A DNA stretch of 64,000 nt from positions 62,001 through 126,000 of the forward strand of contig CAJORF010000123.1 of NCBI GenBank assembly GCA_905236985.1, read 5' to 3'. Within the stretch, counting starts at the first letter, position 1. Each line of letters opens with the position of its first letter. The notes below the pieces were generated by a model, which saw only the letters and a list, made by a program, of their open reading frames with translations, had not been told where the DNA came from and searched no databases. This DNA comes from an uncultured Bacteroidaceae bacterium (GTDB lineage: Bacteria; Bacteroidota; Bacteroidia; Bacteroidales; Bacteroidaceae). Shown one piece after another: positions 17,873 through 24,997 of this stretch. The position numbers and the translations under genes were made by a program.

Positions 17873-18709
17873 TCAGCGAATAAGTATATCCCTCAACGTG
17901 TATTGGTCCATCATGCAGCTGCGATCGACATGACCGTGGATGCCGCGCACATAGCTGGTCGATGAGAACTGCCACATGACAAATGGCGCATCGTCACACA
18001 GCTCAGGCACTTCGGGATGATAGCGTGCGATCATGTATTTGTACGACGAAAACGGCCCGGCGAGGTATTTGTTGTAGAAGTCGCGCGAGCAGTAGAGCAC
18101 GGGCTTCACGCCGTAGTGACGTTCCACCATCTGAATGAAGGTCTTCAGGTTCTGTTGGAACTTAGGCAGTTTGTCGCGTCCGCGCCGCTCAATATCAATG
18201 ATGGGCAGCAGATCCATGTCCTCCTTATTGACCGCCGAGCGCAGGTTCTGGAACTGCCGCTGCGGGGACACGCTCGGGATGTAGAAGTGATACACACCCG
18301 CCTTCAGACCTGCACGACGCGCACCTCGGATGTTGAGCCGGAACATATTATCCATCAGCTCCCCACCTTCGGTAGCTTTGATATAGACGTAGTGGATATC
18401 ACGGTTGCGTGCCACTTCATTCCAATCGATATATCCTTGATAATGTGAGACATCTATGCCCATAATCTGATGGTTCGCCGTGTGCGTAACGACAACATCT
18501 CTTGCGTACATCAGGTCGAGGGTCAGGGGGTGTTGTGGTGTCAGTGGCGTTAGCGGCTCATCGGGTTGGGGTAGGGTAGGATCCCACTCGGGCACCTCCA
18601 CTTCCGCTTTTCTCTTTTTCTTGTTCTTATTGATCTTGGCCGTAACATCATTCCCCCAAGGCATTAGGAGTGCCACGAGGGTCAATAGGAGCAGTGTGCG
18701 ATGTCTCAT
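17873..18709 (-). CDS. GH25 lysozyme (N-acetylmuramidase)
   Basis: A 278-residue exported muramidase. I place the start at 18709, where MRHRTLLLLTLVALLMPWG forms a signal peptide or anchor and overlaps the cdd stop by ATGA; the longer open frame would run through cdd. A lysine-rich and then proline-rich spacer precedes the GH25 domain, which shows MGIDVSHYQGYIDWNEV with the first catalytic D, YVYIKATEGG, and LLPIIDIERRG with the DxE pair. The C-terminal MWQFSS segment is also typical of the family. The likely role is cell-wall remodelling or killing of competitors. Translational coupling to cdd is seen; a shared function is not implied. Confidence 0.88.
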   Translation of the reverse strand: MRHRTLLLLTLVALLMPWGNDVTAKINKNKKKRKAEVEVPEWDPTLPQPDEPLTPLTPQHPLTLDLMYARDVVVTHTANHQIMGIDVSHYQGYIDWNEVARNRDIHYVYIKATEGGELMDNMFRLNIRGARRAGLKAGVYHFYIPSVSPQRQFQNLRSAVNKEDMDLLPIIDIERRGRDKLPKFQQNLKTFIQMVERHYGVKPVLYCSRDFYNKYLAGPFSSYKYMIARYHPEVPELCDDAPFVMWQFSSTSYVRGIHGHVDRSCMMDQYTLRDILIR

Positions 18710-19185
18710 AGCAGTTCGGATCCGTCGAAGGTGAGCGGCAGCAGCGCGCGCATACTCGGTACAATATACACTCCCTCGGTGCCATAGAGCAGCACGCGAA
18801 CGGACTGCCCGAAGCGCATCTCTGCTTCCAATAGGGCTTGGCGGCACGAGCCGCAGGGCGTGACGGGCTGGCTTACGAAGCCGTCGGCATTACGGGCGGC
18901 GATGGCGAGGGCTACGGGAGCTACGTCAGGAGCATTGGCGGAAGCGGCGAAGAAAGCGACGCGCTCGGCACACAGACCCACGGGGAACACGGCATTCTCC
19001 TGATTGCTGCCCTTGAACACCTGACCGTCGCTCAACAGCAGTGCAGCACCTACGCTGAAATGCGAGTAGGGTGAGTAGCTGGTGTAGGTCATGGCCTTGG
19101 CCTGCTCGATGAGGCGCACGTCGGCCTCGGAGAGCTCGTTAAAGGCAAAAAAATGTACTGTAACGTCTATATGGAACTCTTTCAT
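18706..19185 (-). CDS. cdd: Cytidine deaminase
   Basis: A 159-residue pyrimidine salvage enzyme that deaminates cytidine and deoxycytidine. The zinc and proton-shuttle motif CAE is at residues 72-74, and PCGSC at 110-114 provides the other two cysteine ligands. The substrate region YSPYSHFSVGAAL at about 37-49 is also normal. The length is typical of the homotetrameric form plus a short N-terminal extension. A good promoter lies upstream at 19211-19243, and the stop overlaps the lysozyme start. Confidence 0.94.
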   Translation of the reverse strand: MKEFHIDVTVHFFAFNELSEADVRLIEQAKAMTYTSYSPYSHFSVGAALLLSDGQVFKGSNQENAVFPVGLCAERVAFFAASANAPDVAPVALAIAARNADGFVSQPVTPCGSCRQALLEAEMRFGQSVRVLLYGTEGVYIVPSMRALLPLTFDGSELL

Positions 19186-19210
19186 AGGTCTTTTTTCTTA
19201 TAAAATTGTA

Positions 19211-19243
19211 CAAATATACGATGCTTTTTCGGTTTTTCACAAA
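19211..19243 (-). promoter_or_regulatory. Bacteroidetes-type promoter for cdd
   Basis: Minus-strand TTTG (19243-19240) and TATATTTG (19218-19211) are separated by 21 bases. The cdd start is 25 bases further on. Confidence 0.6.
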
Positions 19244-19250
19244 AAAACGC

Positions 19251-19258
19251 TACTTTTG
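19251..19258 (+). promoter_or_regulatory. Likely -7 box for the glucosaminidase gene
   Basis: TACTTTTG fits TAnnTTTG and lies 26 bases before the start codon at 19285. The upstream -33 region is T-rich but lacks a clean TTTG. Confidence 0.5.
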
Positions 19259-19284
19259 TGCACAGAATAAACAAGTTTTAGACG

Positions 19285-20199
19285 ATGAAGCCTCGTTTTT
19301 TAGTCTTTTTTGTAACATTTGTTGTTGTTACAGCCCTCTACGCACAGTCTGGACAGTCGGTGCAGTGGAGATATATCGAGAATTACAAAGATATGGCAAT
19401 TGATCAGATGCGACGCTATCAGATCCCGGCATCCATCACCCTCGCGCAGGCAATTGTTGAGAGCAGTGCGGGGCAGAGCCCGCTGGCCATAAAAGCGCAC
19501 AACCATTTCGGCATCAAAGTCGGTTCGAGCTGGACTGGGCCTTACGTCGTGCTGGCCGACGATTACCCCAATGAACGCTTCCGCAAGTACCAGACCGACG
19601 ATGAAAGCTACGAGGATCACTCGCGCTTCCTGCGCGACAATCAGCGTTACCGCCCGCTCTTCGAACTGAAGATTACCGACTACAAAGGCTGGGCCAACGG
19701 ACTCAAGCGTTGCGGTTATGCCACCAACCCGAATTACGGCGCGATGCTCATTGGCGTCATCGAGCGTTACAACCTCCATCAATTCGACACCTACATCAAC
19801 GGACGCTACCGTCCCTCGACCGTATCCGTCGGCGAGGAGAGCGATTTCTACGACAATCACATCGTCTATCTCATCAACGATACCTACATGATCATTTCCA
19901 TCAGTGGCGACACCTGGGAAGAGATTGCGCGTGAAACGGGTGTTAGCAAAAGTAAACTCTTGAAATACAACGAGAGACCTAAGAAATCAGCACTCTCCGT
20001 CGGTGATGTCATCTACTTGCAGAAGAAGAAGACCAAGGGCGACAAGAGCTTGGCGGGAGTGCCGCACGTGGTGAAGCCGGGCGAGTCGATGTACGACATT
20101 GCACAGCACTACGCCATCCGTCTCAAGAACCTCTACAAGCTCAATGGCCTGCCGCCCACCTACGTCCCGGAGCCCGGTGACCTCATCTGGCTGAGGTAA
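19285..20199 (+). CDS. Exported glucosaminidase with two LysM domains
   Basis: A 304-residue peptidoglycan hydrolase of the FlgJ/mannosyl-glycoprotein endo-beta-N-acetylglucosaminidase type. The signal peptide MKPRFLVFFVTFVVVTALYAQ is followed by the catalytic domain (about 33-170), with the likely acid E59 in LAQAIVESSAG and the AHNHFGIKV segment. Two LysM repeats follow: ISISGDTWEEIARETG (about 205-250) and VVKPGESMYDIAQHYA (about 262-304), which would hold the enzyme on the cell wall. It is not near flagellar genes, consistent with a general autolysin. A low-complexity AT-rich spacer with repeated CATTAAAC separates it from ettA. Confidence 0.9.
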   Translation: MKPRFLVFFVTFVVVTALYAQSGQSVQWRYIENYKDMAIDQMRRYQIPASITLAQAIVESSAGQSPLAIKAHNHFGIKVGSSWTGPYVVLADDYPNERFRKYQTDDESYEDHSRFLRDNQRYRPLFELKITDYKGWANGLKRCGYATNPNYGAMLIGVIERYNLHQFDTYINGRYRPSTVSVGEESDFYDNHIVYLINDTYMIISISGDTWEEIARETGVSKSKLLKYNERPKKSALSVGDVIYLQKKKTKGDKSLAGVPHVVKPGESMYDIAQHYAIRLKNLYKLNGLPPTYVPEPGDLIWLR

Positions 20200-20269
20200 G
20201 CAAAACATAATGCATTAAACTTTAAGCATTAACCTTTAACCTTTAAACATTAAACATAAAACTCTCTAT

Positions 20270-21961
20270 ATGGCAGACGACAAGAAAATTATCTTCTCGA
20301 TGGTTGGTGTAAGCAAGACCATCCAACAGACTCAGAAACAAGTCCTCAAGAATATCTACCTCAGCTTCTTCTATGGTGCCAAGATTGGCATTATCGGTCT
20401 GAACGGTTCGGGTAAATCCACGCTGTTGAAGATCATTGCCGGGCTCGACCAGAGCTATCAGGGCAACGTGGTTTTCGCCCCTGGCTACAGCGTCGGCTAT
20501 CTGCCGCAGGAACCGCAGCTCGATGACCAGAAGACCGTCCGTCAGGTGGTTGAGGAGGGCGTGCAGCACATCGTCGATGCCTTGGCTGAATATGAAGAGA
20601 TCAACGTGAAATTCGGTTTACCCGAATATTATGAAGATGAGGACAAGATGAACGCCCTCTTTGCCCGTCAGGGCGAGTTGCAGGACATCATCGATGCCAC
20701 CGACGCTTGGAACCTCGACACACGCCTGGCACGTGCTATGGATGCCCTGCGCTGTCCGCCTGCCGACCAGCTCTGTGGTCAGCTCTCCGGCGGCGAGCGT
20801 CGCCGTGTGGCGCTGTGCCGTCTGCTGTTGCAGAAGCCCGACGTGCTGTTGCTCGACGAGCCGACCAACCACCTCGACGCAGAGAGCATCGACTGGTTGG
20901 AGCAGCACCTCAACCAGTACGAGGGCACCGTCATTGCCGTGACCCACGACCGCTATTTCCTCGACGACGTGGCAGGCTGGATCCTCGAACTCGACCGTGG
21001 CGAGGGCATTCCCTGGCAGGGCAACTACAGCAGCTGGCTTGAACAGAAGTCCAAGCGTCTGGAGATGGAGGAGAAGACCGAGAGTAAGCGACGCAAGACG
21101 CTGCAACGTGAGTTGGAATGGGTACGTATGGCACCCAAGGCACGTCAGGCCAAGGGTAAGGCGCGTCTGTCGAATTACGAACGCATGTTGAACGAGGATC
21201 AGAAAGAGAAGGAGCAGCGCCTCGAAATCTACATCCCCAGTGGCCCGCGCCTCGGCAATAAAGTCATTGAGGCTCATGGCATTTCCAAGGCATACGGTGA
21301 CAAGGTGCTCTTCCGCGATCTCGACTTCACGCTGCCGCCTAACGGCATCGTAGGTGTCATTGGTCCTAACGGCGCTGGCAAAACCACGCTCTTCCGCCTC
21401 ATCATGGGCTTGGAACAGCCCGATGCCGGCACCTTCGAGGTCGGCGAGACGGTCAAGCTTGCCTACGTTGACCAGAGCCACCGCGACATCCACGCCGATG
21501 CCACCGTCTATCAGACCATCTCGCAGGGCAATGAGTTGCTGCGCTTGGGCGGTCGCGACATCAACGCCCGTGCCTATCTCAGCCGTTTTAACTTCGCTGG
21601 TGCTGATCAGGAGAAGAAGTGCGGCGTGCTCTCTGGCGGTGAGCGCAACCGCCTGCATCTGGCTATGGCATTGAAGGAAGAAGGCAATGTCCTCCTCCTC
21701 GACGAACCGACCAACGACATCGATGTCAACACCTTGCGCGCGCTGGAGGAAGGTCTCGAAAGCTTCGCTGGCTGTGCCGTCATCATCAGCCACGACCGCT
21801 GGTTCCTCGATCGCATCTGCACCCACATCCTCGCCTTCGAGGGCGACGGCAACGTCTTCTATTTCGAGGGTTCCTACACCGACTATGAGGCCAACAAGCT
21901 CAAACGCCTCGGACTCGAGGAGCCCAGACGCATCCGTTATCGCAAGCTGACAGACGACTAA
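20270..21961 (+). CDS. ettA: ABC-F protein EttA, energy-dependent translational throttle
   Basis: A 563-residue soluble ATPase with two ABC cassettes and no membrane segment. It binds the ribosomal E site and gates the first elongation step according to ATP/ADP. Walker A motifs are GLNGSGKST (about 45) and GPNGAGKTT (about 365); the ABC signatures are LSGGERRRVAL and LSGGERNRLHL; Walker B segments are LLLDEPTNHLD and LLLDEPTNDID. The inserted arm in cassette 1 and the charged inter-domain linker EEKTESKRRKTLQRELEWVR are as expected for EttA rather than Uup or antibiotic-resistance ABC-F proteins. Length is normal. Confidence 0.92.
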   Translation: MADDKKIIFSMVGVSKTIQQTQKQVLKNIYLSFFYGAKIGIIGLNGSGKSTLLKIIAGLDQSYQGNVVFAPGYSVGYLPQEPQLDDQKTVRQVVEEGVQHIVDALAEYEEINVKFGLPEYYEDEDKMNALFARQGELQDIIDATDAWNLDTRLARAMDALRCPPADQLCGQLSGGERRRVALCRLLLQKPDVLLLDEPTNHLDAESIDWLEQHLNQYEGTVIAVTHDRYFLDDVAGWILELDRGEGIPWQGNYSSWLEQKSKRLEMEEKTESKRRKTLQRELEWVRMAPKARQAKGKARLSNYERMLNEDQKEKEQRLEIYIPSGPRLGNKVIEAHGISKAYGDKVLFRDLDFTLPPNGIVGVIGPNGAGKTTLFRLIMGLEQPDAGTFEVGETVKLAYVDQSHRDIHADATVYQTISQGNELLRLGGRDINARAYLSRFNFAGADQEKKCGVLSGGERNRLHLAMALKEEGNVLLLDEPTNDIDVNTLRALEEGLESFAGCAVIISHDRWFLDRICTHILAFEGDGNVFYFEGSYTDYEANKLKRLGLEEPRRIRYRKLTDD

Positions 21962-21991
21962 TCTATCCGTTCCCCCTCCAAACCTCCTGCT

Positions 21992-22129
21992 TGTCCTCAA
22001 ATAGGCTTTTCGATGCCCTTGAAAGTCGGCGAGGCATCGACCGTTGAGATTACATCTGACAGCGGTCACTATACAATCATCAGCGACAATCCCATCGATA
22101 GCAAGAAGGTGATGATTTTAGCGTGTTAA
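21992..22129 (+). pseudogene. Remnant of an Ig-like repeat protein
   Basis: A 38-residue open stretch from the ATG at 22013, MPLKVGEASTVEITSDSG... to a stop at 22127-22129, reads like the first strands of the bacterial Ig-like repeats common in Bacteroidales surface proteins (VGET..V.ITSG.G.Y.V.SDN). It is too short to be a domain, has no convincing start, and continues in frame back to the ettA stop. I read it as a decayed fragment of a surface-protein gene. A short unrelated ORF is the alternative. Confidence 0.4.
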
Positions 22130-22153
22130 CTATTTATAAATCATCTTCACTTA

Positions 22154-22185
22154 TTTGGTGAATTCAAGGAGTGTTGTTATCTTTG
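22154..22185 (+). promoter_or_regulatory. Bacteroidetes-type promoter for higBA
   Basis: TTTG at 22154-22157 and TATCTTTG at 22178-22185 are separated by 20 bases. The toxin start codon follows 17 bases later. Confidence 0.65.
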
Positions 22186-22201
22186 CGGCAAATTAAAGCC
22201 T

Positions 22202-22510
22202 ATGATAGTCGAATACGAGAAAGATTATCTTCGTGAGCTATATGAGGAAGGCCGGTGCAAGAACAAGAAATACCGCTTTCAACCTCAGGTGATATCCAAA
22301 TATCAGAAGCGTATTGATACGTTGATGGGAGCCACCTGCAAAGAGGATCTGTTCGTGTTCAACTCGCTCAATTTCGAAGCATTGGACAATGGCTATTTTT
22401 CCATTCGGATAGATTATCATTATCGCTTAGAGTTTAAAATGCAAGAGGATGGTGCAGAGCCAATTCTGACGATTTGCACAGTCACGGATATTACGAATCA
22501 TTATCAATGA
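22202..22510 (+). CDS. higB: HigB/RelE-family toxin
   Basis: A 102-residue protein of the RelE/ParE superfamily in the HigB layout, in which the toxin gene precedes the antitoxin. RelE-type toxins cut mRNA on the ribosome. The sequence shows an N-terminal helical part (KDYLRELYEEG), a basic stretch (QPQVISKYQKRI) and a C-terminal strand region FSIRIDYHYRLEFKM with arginine and histidine where family members carry catalytic residues. The stop overlaps the downstream XRE-type gene by ATGA, the classical arrangement for a toxin-antitoxin pair. Exact catalytic residues cannot be fixed by eye. Confidence 0.85.
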   Translation: MIVEYEKDYLRELYEEGRCKNKKYRFQPQVISKYQKRIDTLMGATCKEDLFVFNSLNFEALDNGYFSIRIDYHYRLEFKMQEDGAEPILTICTVTDITNHYQ

Positions 22511-22827
22511 ATACAATGGATACCATAAAGAGATTACCCACTCACCCTGGAGATGTTCTCAAGGAAGAGATAGAATGTCGCGGCATTACCCAAAAACAGT
22601 TCTCTGAACTGCTGTCTGTGCCTTATACACAGCTGAACGAGATTCTTAATGGGAAACGTCCCGTAACAACAGACATGGCTCTCATGGTGGAAGCAGCTAT
22701 CGGTATCAACCCAGAACTGCTGATCAATATGCAGAACCGCTATAATATGGCTGTAGCTCGACGTAAGCCAACATTGATAAGTCGTTTGAATTCCATCCGT
22801 AAAGCTTGTGCGGCTGTATTAGCATAG
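22507..22827 (+). CDS. higA: HigA-family antitoxin, XRE-type
   Basis: A 106-residue DNA-binding antitoxin. The start at 22507 overlaps the toxin stop and gives MNTMDTIKRLPTHPGDVLKEEIE, where HPGDVLKEE is the hallmark opening of HigA/VapI proteins. The helix-turn-helix (ITQKQFSELLSVPYTQLNEILNGKR, about residues 31-55) should bind the operator upstream of the toxin and autoregulate the pair. The C-terminal part, rich in basic residues, probably contacts the toxin. An upstream in-frame start at 22474 inside the toxin is less likely. Confidence 0.87.
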   Translation: MNTMDTIKRLPTHPGDVLKEEIECRGITQKQFSELLSVPYTQLNEILNGKRPVTTDMALMVEAAIGINPELLINMQNRYNMAVARRKPTLISRLNSIRKACAAVLA

Positions 22828-23156
22828 GTGATAAGTCTTTCGTCCGCTAAAAATGCGCCTGACTGTGTTCGAGCTTGGGCAAGATCGTTGAGTTTTTTGG
22901 GTTTTTGAAGCGCGAACGAATAGGCATAATCACCTCATAGACGGTTGTTTATATGCTTATTTTTGGCTTTTTGACGACTTTTTTCAAAAAAGTTTCAAAC
23001 TCATCTCTCTATTTTCTTTTTTTTCTGGAAAAAGTCGATAAAAAACCAAAATATGCTTTTGAAATAACTGAATCCTAATGCTTTACGCCGTCTTCTTCCT
23101 TTTTCAAAAACCCAAAATAAAACTCAAAATAGCGGTACAAATAAAACATGCCTGTT

Positions 23157-23200
23157 GATGCATATAGACGTGCCAGCTGATACGAATAGACGTGTGCGAG
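23157..23200. repeat. Two degenerate 22-base tandem units
   Basis: GATGCATATAGACGTG at 23157 and GATACGAATAGACGTG at 23179 start 22 bases apart and share 13 of 16 bases. A weaker unit may precede them at 23135. Function unknown. Confidence 0.5.
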
Positions 23201-23220
23201 AATTCCGCTAACGAAACTCA

Positions 23221-23264
23221 GGAAAACCCTTATAGGTTTTGCCCAAAACCTATAAGGGTTTTCC
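23221..23264. repeat. Perfect 20-bp inverted repeat
   Basis: GGAAAACCCTTATAGGTTTT (23221-23240) and its exact reverse complement (23245-23264) are separated by only GCCC. As RNA this would be a very stable hairpin; as DNA it could be a cruciform or a binding site. No U-run follows immediately, so a classical terminator is not the best fit, although it lies downstream of higA. A further partial copy CCTATAAG follows at about 23270. Confidence 0.9.
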
Positions 23265-23392
23265 TATAAACCTATAAGACAAAGTAATGGTTCACGTGAC
23301 TATTAACTTCTTTTTTCTGTTTGTTTTCTTTTTTATGAATATATTTTTGTACAAGGGATACAATGCGTAGATTGGTGGAGCAATAGTGCCTG

Positions 23393-24877
23393 TCAGTCTT
23401 TAGGCTTCACGAACTCATAGCAGCCGGCATCGGGAGCGTTGTCGGCTGTTCTATTGCGTCCCAAGCGGTCGAGCGGGTAGGGGGCGGAGTAGGTGCTATC
23501 GGCAACGCCGCGGATGGCAGATGCCTCGACGGGTGTGAAGTCGTAGAGGAAGTTGTGGGTGTCGATGAGCTGGAAGTGTTTGTCGCGGTTGATGTCAGCA
23601 TCGAGCGAGTCGATCTGGCAGCGGATGAAGCGTGGGGTGTAGAGTTCATCGTCAGGCACTTCGGTGGTCAGGAAGCAGTTGATGAACTGGTAGTTGATGG
23701 GCAGGTTGGCGATGTCGCTTGGCAGGTCTTCGCGGTTGAGTGCAGGTATCATCACGACATCCTCGGCATAACCCGTGGCGACGCAGTTGATGAAGTCAGC
23801 GCGGTAGAGTGGGGCATAGCCGATGAGGCTGTCCTGGTTGCTGATGTGAATGGCTTCGCCGCGATCGGCAGAGAGGGCATAGAACTGGGCTAAGGTGCAG
23901 TGGATGAACTGCGCGTCGCCGCCGAAGACGTAGGCACAGTGGCCCATCGTGTTCGACACCTCCGTGTTCACCACTTCCGTGCGGCAGTGGAGCAGCTCCA
24001 GGCCGTGGCCGCCGAGATTATGGATGCGGGCGTTCGTGAGGCGCAGCTTCAGACTGTCAATGCCCGTGCTATCGCAGCGGATGCCGAAGTTGCCGCTGTG
24101 CAGATCTACGAAGTCGAGGCTGTTGTTGCAGCTCTCCTGCGTGAAGGTCAGCCCTTCCCAGCGGCTGGGCAGGCGGTCGTAGGGCAAGTAATCGAACATG
24201 TGATCTGTGCGGTCGCCGCGCAGGATGACGGGAGCCGCTGCCGTGCCTTGTGCTACGAGCCGTCCGCGCACGGTCATCCCCGCTTTCTCATGGAAGAGCA
24301 GCTGTGTGCCAGCATCCAAGGTCAGCGTCGCCCCGCGCGCTACCACTAAGCTGTCGAAGATGACAATCGGTCGGCGCGTATTGAAGGTGGTGTCCGTGCT
24401 CACCGTCCAACCATGCAGGAAGAAGGCGTTGCGTCCGGAGGCGATGATAGGCACTTCCTGCAGCACGCCGCTCTCTAAGGTGAAAAGCAGACGGTCGTTC
24501 AGTGCGGCGATGCTGTCATGCTCCAACTCAGGCACGGTCACTTCGATGCGGATCAGGATGCTGTCGCGTCGTCGCACCTCAAAGTCCGTGACCCTATTCT
24601 CCGCCGAGCGGCTCATGTCCTGACCGTCGATGTTGACGCGGAACGGACTATCCGCACCGCCCATCAGCCTCACCTCACTGATCCTTAATCCCTTGTCCCC
24701 ACGGTTATACACCGTCAGCGTCTTCGTGCTTGAAGGCACCGTCGTGATCAGCGTGTCAAACAGCACCGTATCATTGCTGAACCGCAGCGTTGCCGACCTG
24801 TCCGTTGTGAACGTATCGTAGTCGTCGCAGGAGAAAAGCGTGAAAAAAGAAAGCGTGAAAAGTGAAAAATAAAGCAT
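23393..24877 (-). CDS. Right-handed beta-helix-type lipoprotein
   Basis: A 494-residue probable lipoprotein. Starting at 24877 gives MLYFSLFTLSFFTLFSC with a lipobox cysteine at residue 17; the open frame extends to 24952 but would add a basic, non-hydrophobic leader. The mature protein opens with a beta-sandwich-like part (TLTVYNRGDKGLRISEV) and then a long series of short beta strands (GATLTLDAGTQLLFHEKAGMTVRG, NCVATGYAEDVVM) as in parallel beta-helix proteins. It ends PDAGCYEF, common at the end of choice-of-anchor/beta-helix proteins. No catalytic residues were recognised. The codons of the signal peptide are part of a 21-bp inverted repeat with the upstream spacer. Confidence 0.75.
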   Translation of the reverse strand: MLYFSLFTLSFFTLFSCDDYDTFTTDRSATLRFSNDTVLFDTLITTVPSSTKTLTVYNRGDKGLRISEVRLMGGADSPFRVNIDGQDMSRSAENRVTDFEVRRRDSILIRIEVTVPELEHDSIAALNDRLLFTLESGVLQEVPIIASGRNAFFLHGWTVSTDTTFNTRRPIVIFDSLVVARGATLTLDAGTQLLFHEKAGMTVRGRLVAQGTAAAPVILRGDRTDHMFDYLPYDRLPSRWEGLTFTQESCNNSLDFVDLHSGNFGIRCDSTGIDSLKLRLTNARIHNLGGHGLELLHCRTEVVNTEVSNTMGHCAYVFGGDAQFIHCTLAQFYALSADRGEAIHISNQDSLIGYAPLYRADFINCVATGYAEDVVMIPALNREDLPSDIANLPINYQFINCFLTTEVPDDELYTPRFIRCQIDSLDADINRDKHFQLIDTHNFLYDFTPVEASAIRGVADSTYSAPYPLDRLGRNRTADNAPDAGCYEFVKPKD

Positions 24878-24984
24878 TCCTCTCACTTTACAGCGGTTCT
24901 CACACCTTACAATATGAGACCATTTACTGACTATTCCTGTTAAACTTATCATAGAAACTATTCTTTTTCACTTTTCACGCTTTC
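24849..24984. repeat. 21-bp perfect inverted repeat across the lipoprotein start
   Basis: GAAAGCGTGAAAAGTGAAAAA (24849-24869) has its exact reverse complement at 24964-24984. The 94 bases between them contain the start codon of the beta-helix lipoprotein and its leader. Both arms are made of simple TTTCAC-like motifs, so local duplication of low-complexity DNA is possible. A site-specific inversion is the more interesting alternative. No recombinase gene is near. Confidence 0.7.
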
Positions 24985-24997
24985 ATGTCTCACGCTT

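Larger units (their letters stand above)
22828..23392. other. 565-base gene-free gap with repeats
   Basis: No convincing ORF, RNA gene or consensus promoter is visible. The gap is AT-rich with runs of T and A around 22980-23110. It holds a degenerate 22-base tandem repeat at about 23135-23200 and a perfect inverted repeat at 23221-23264, both listed separately. With the toxin-antitoxin pair and the Ig-like fragment beside it, the stretch looks like a site of past insertion and decay. Confidence 0.6.

Noticed and set aside
20200..20269. CATTAAAC/CTTTAA repeats before ettA
   Set aside because: Short AT-rich filler of the kind common between Bacteroidales genes; no period or symmetry beyond simple repetition.
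20618..22069. 483-residue minus-strand frame opposite ettA
   Set aside because: Shadow of ettA codon bias; no recognisable motif and composition unlike the true proteins.
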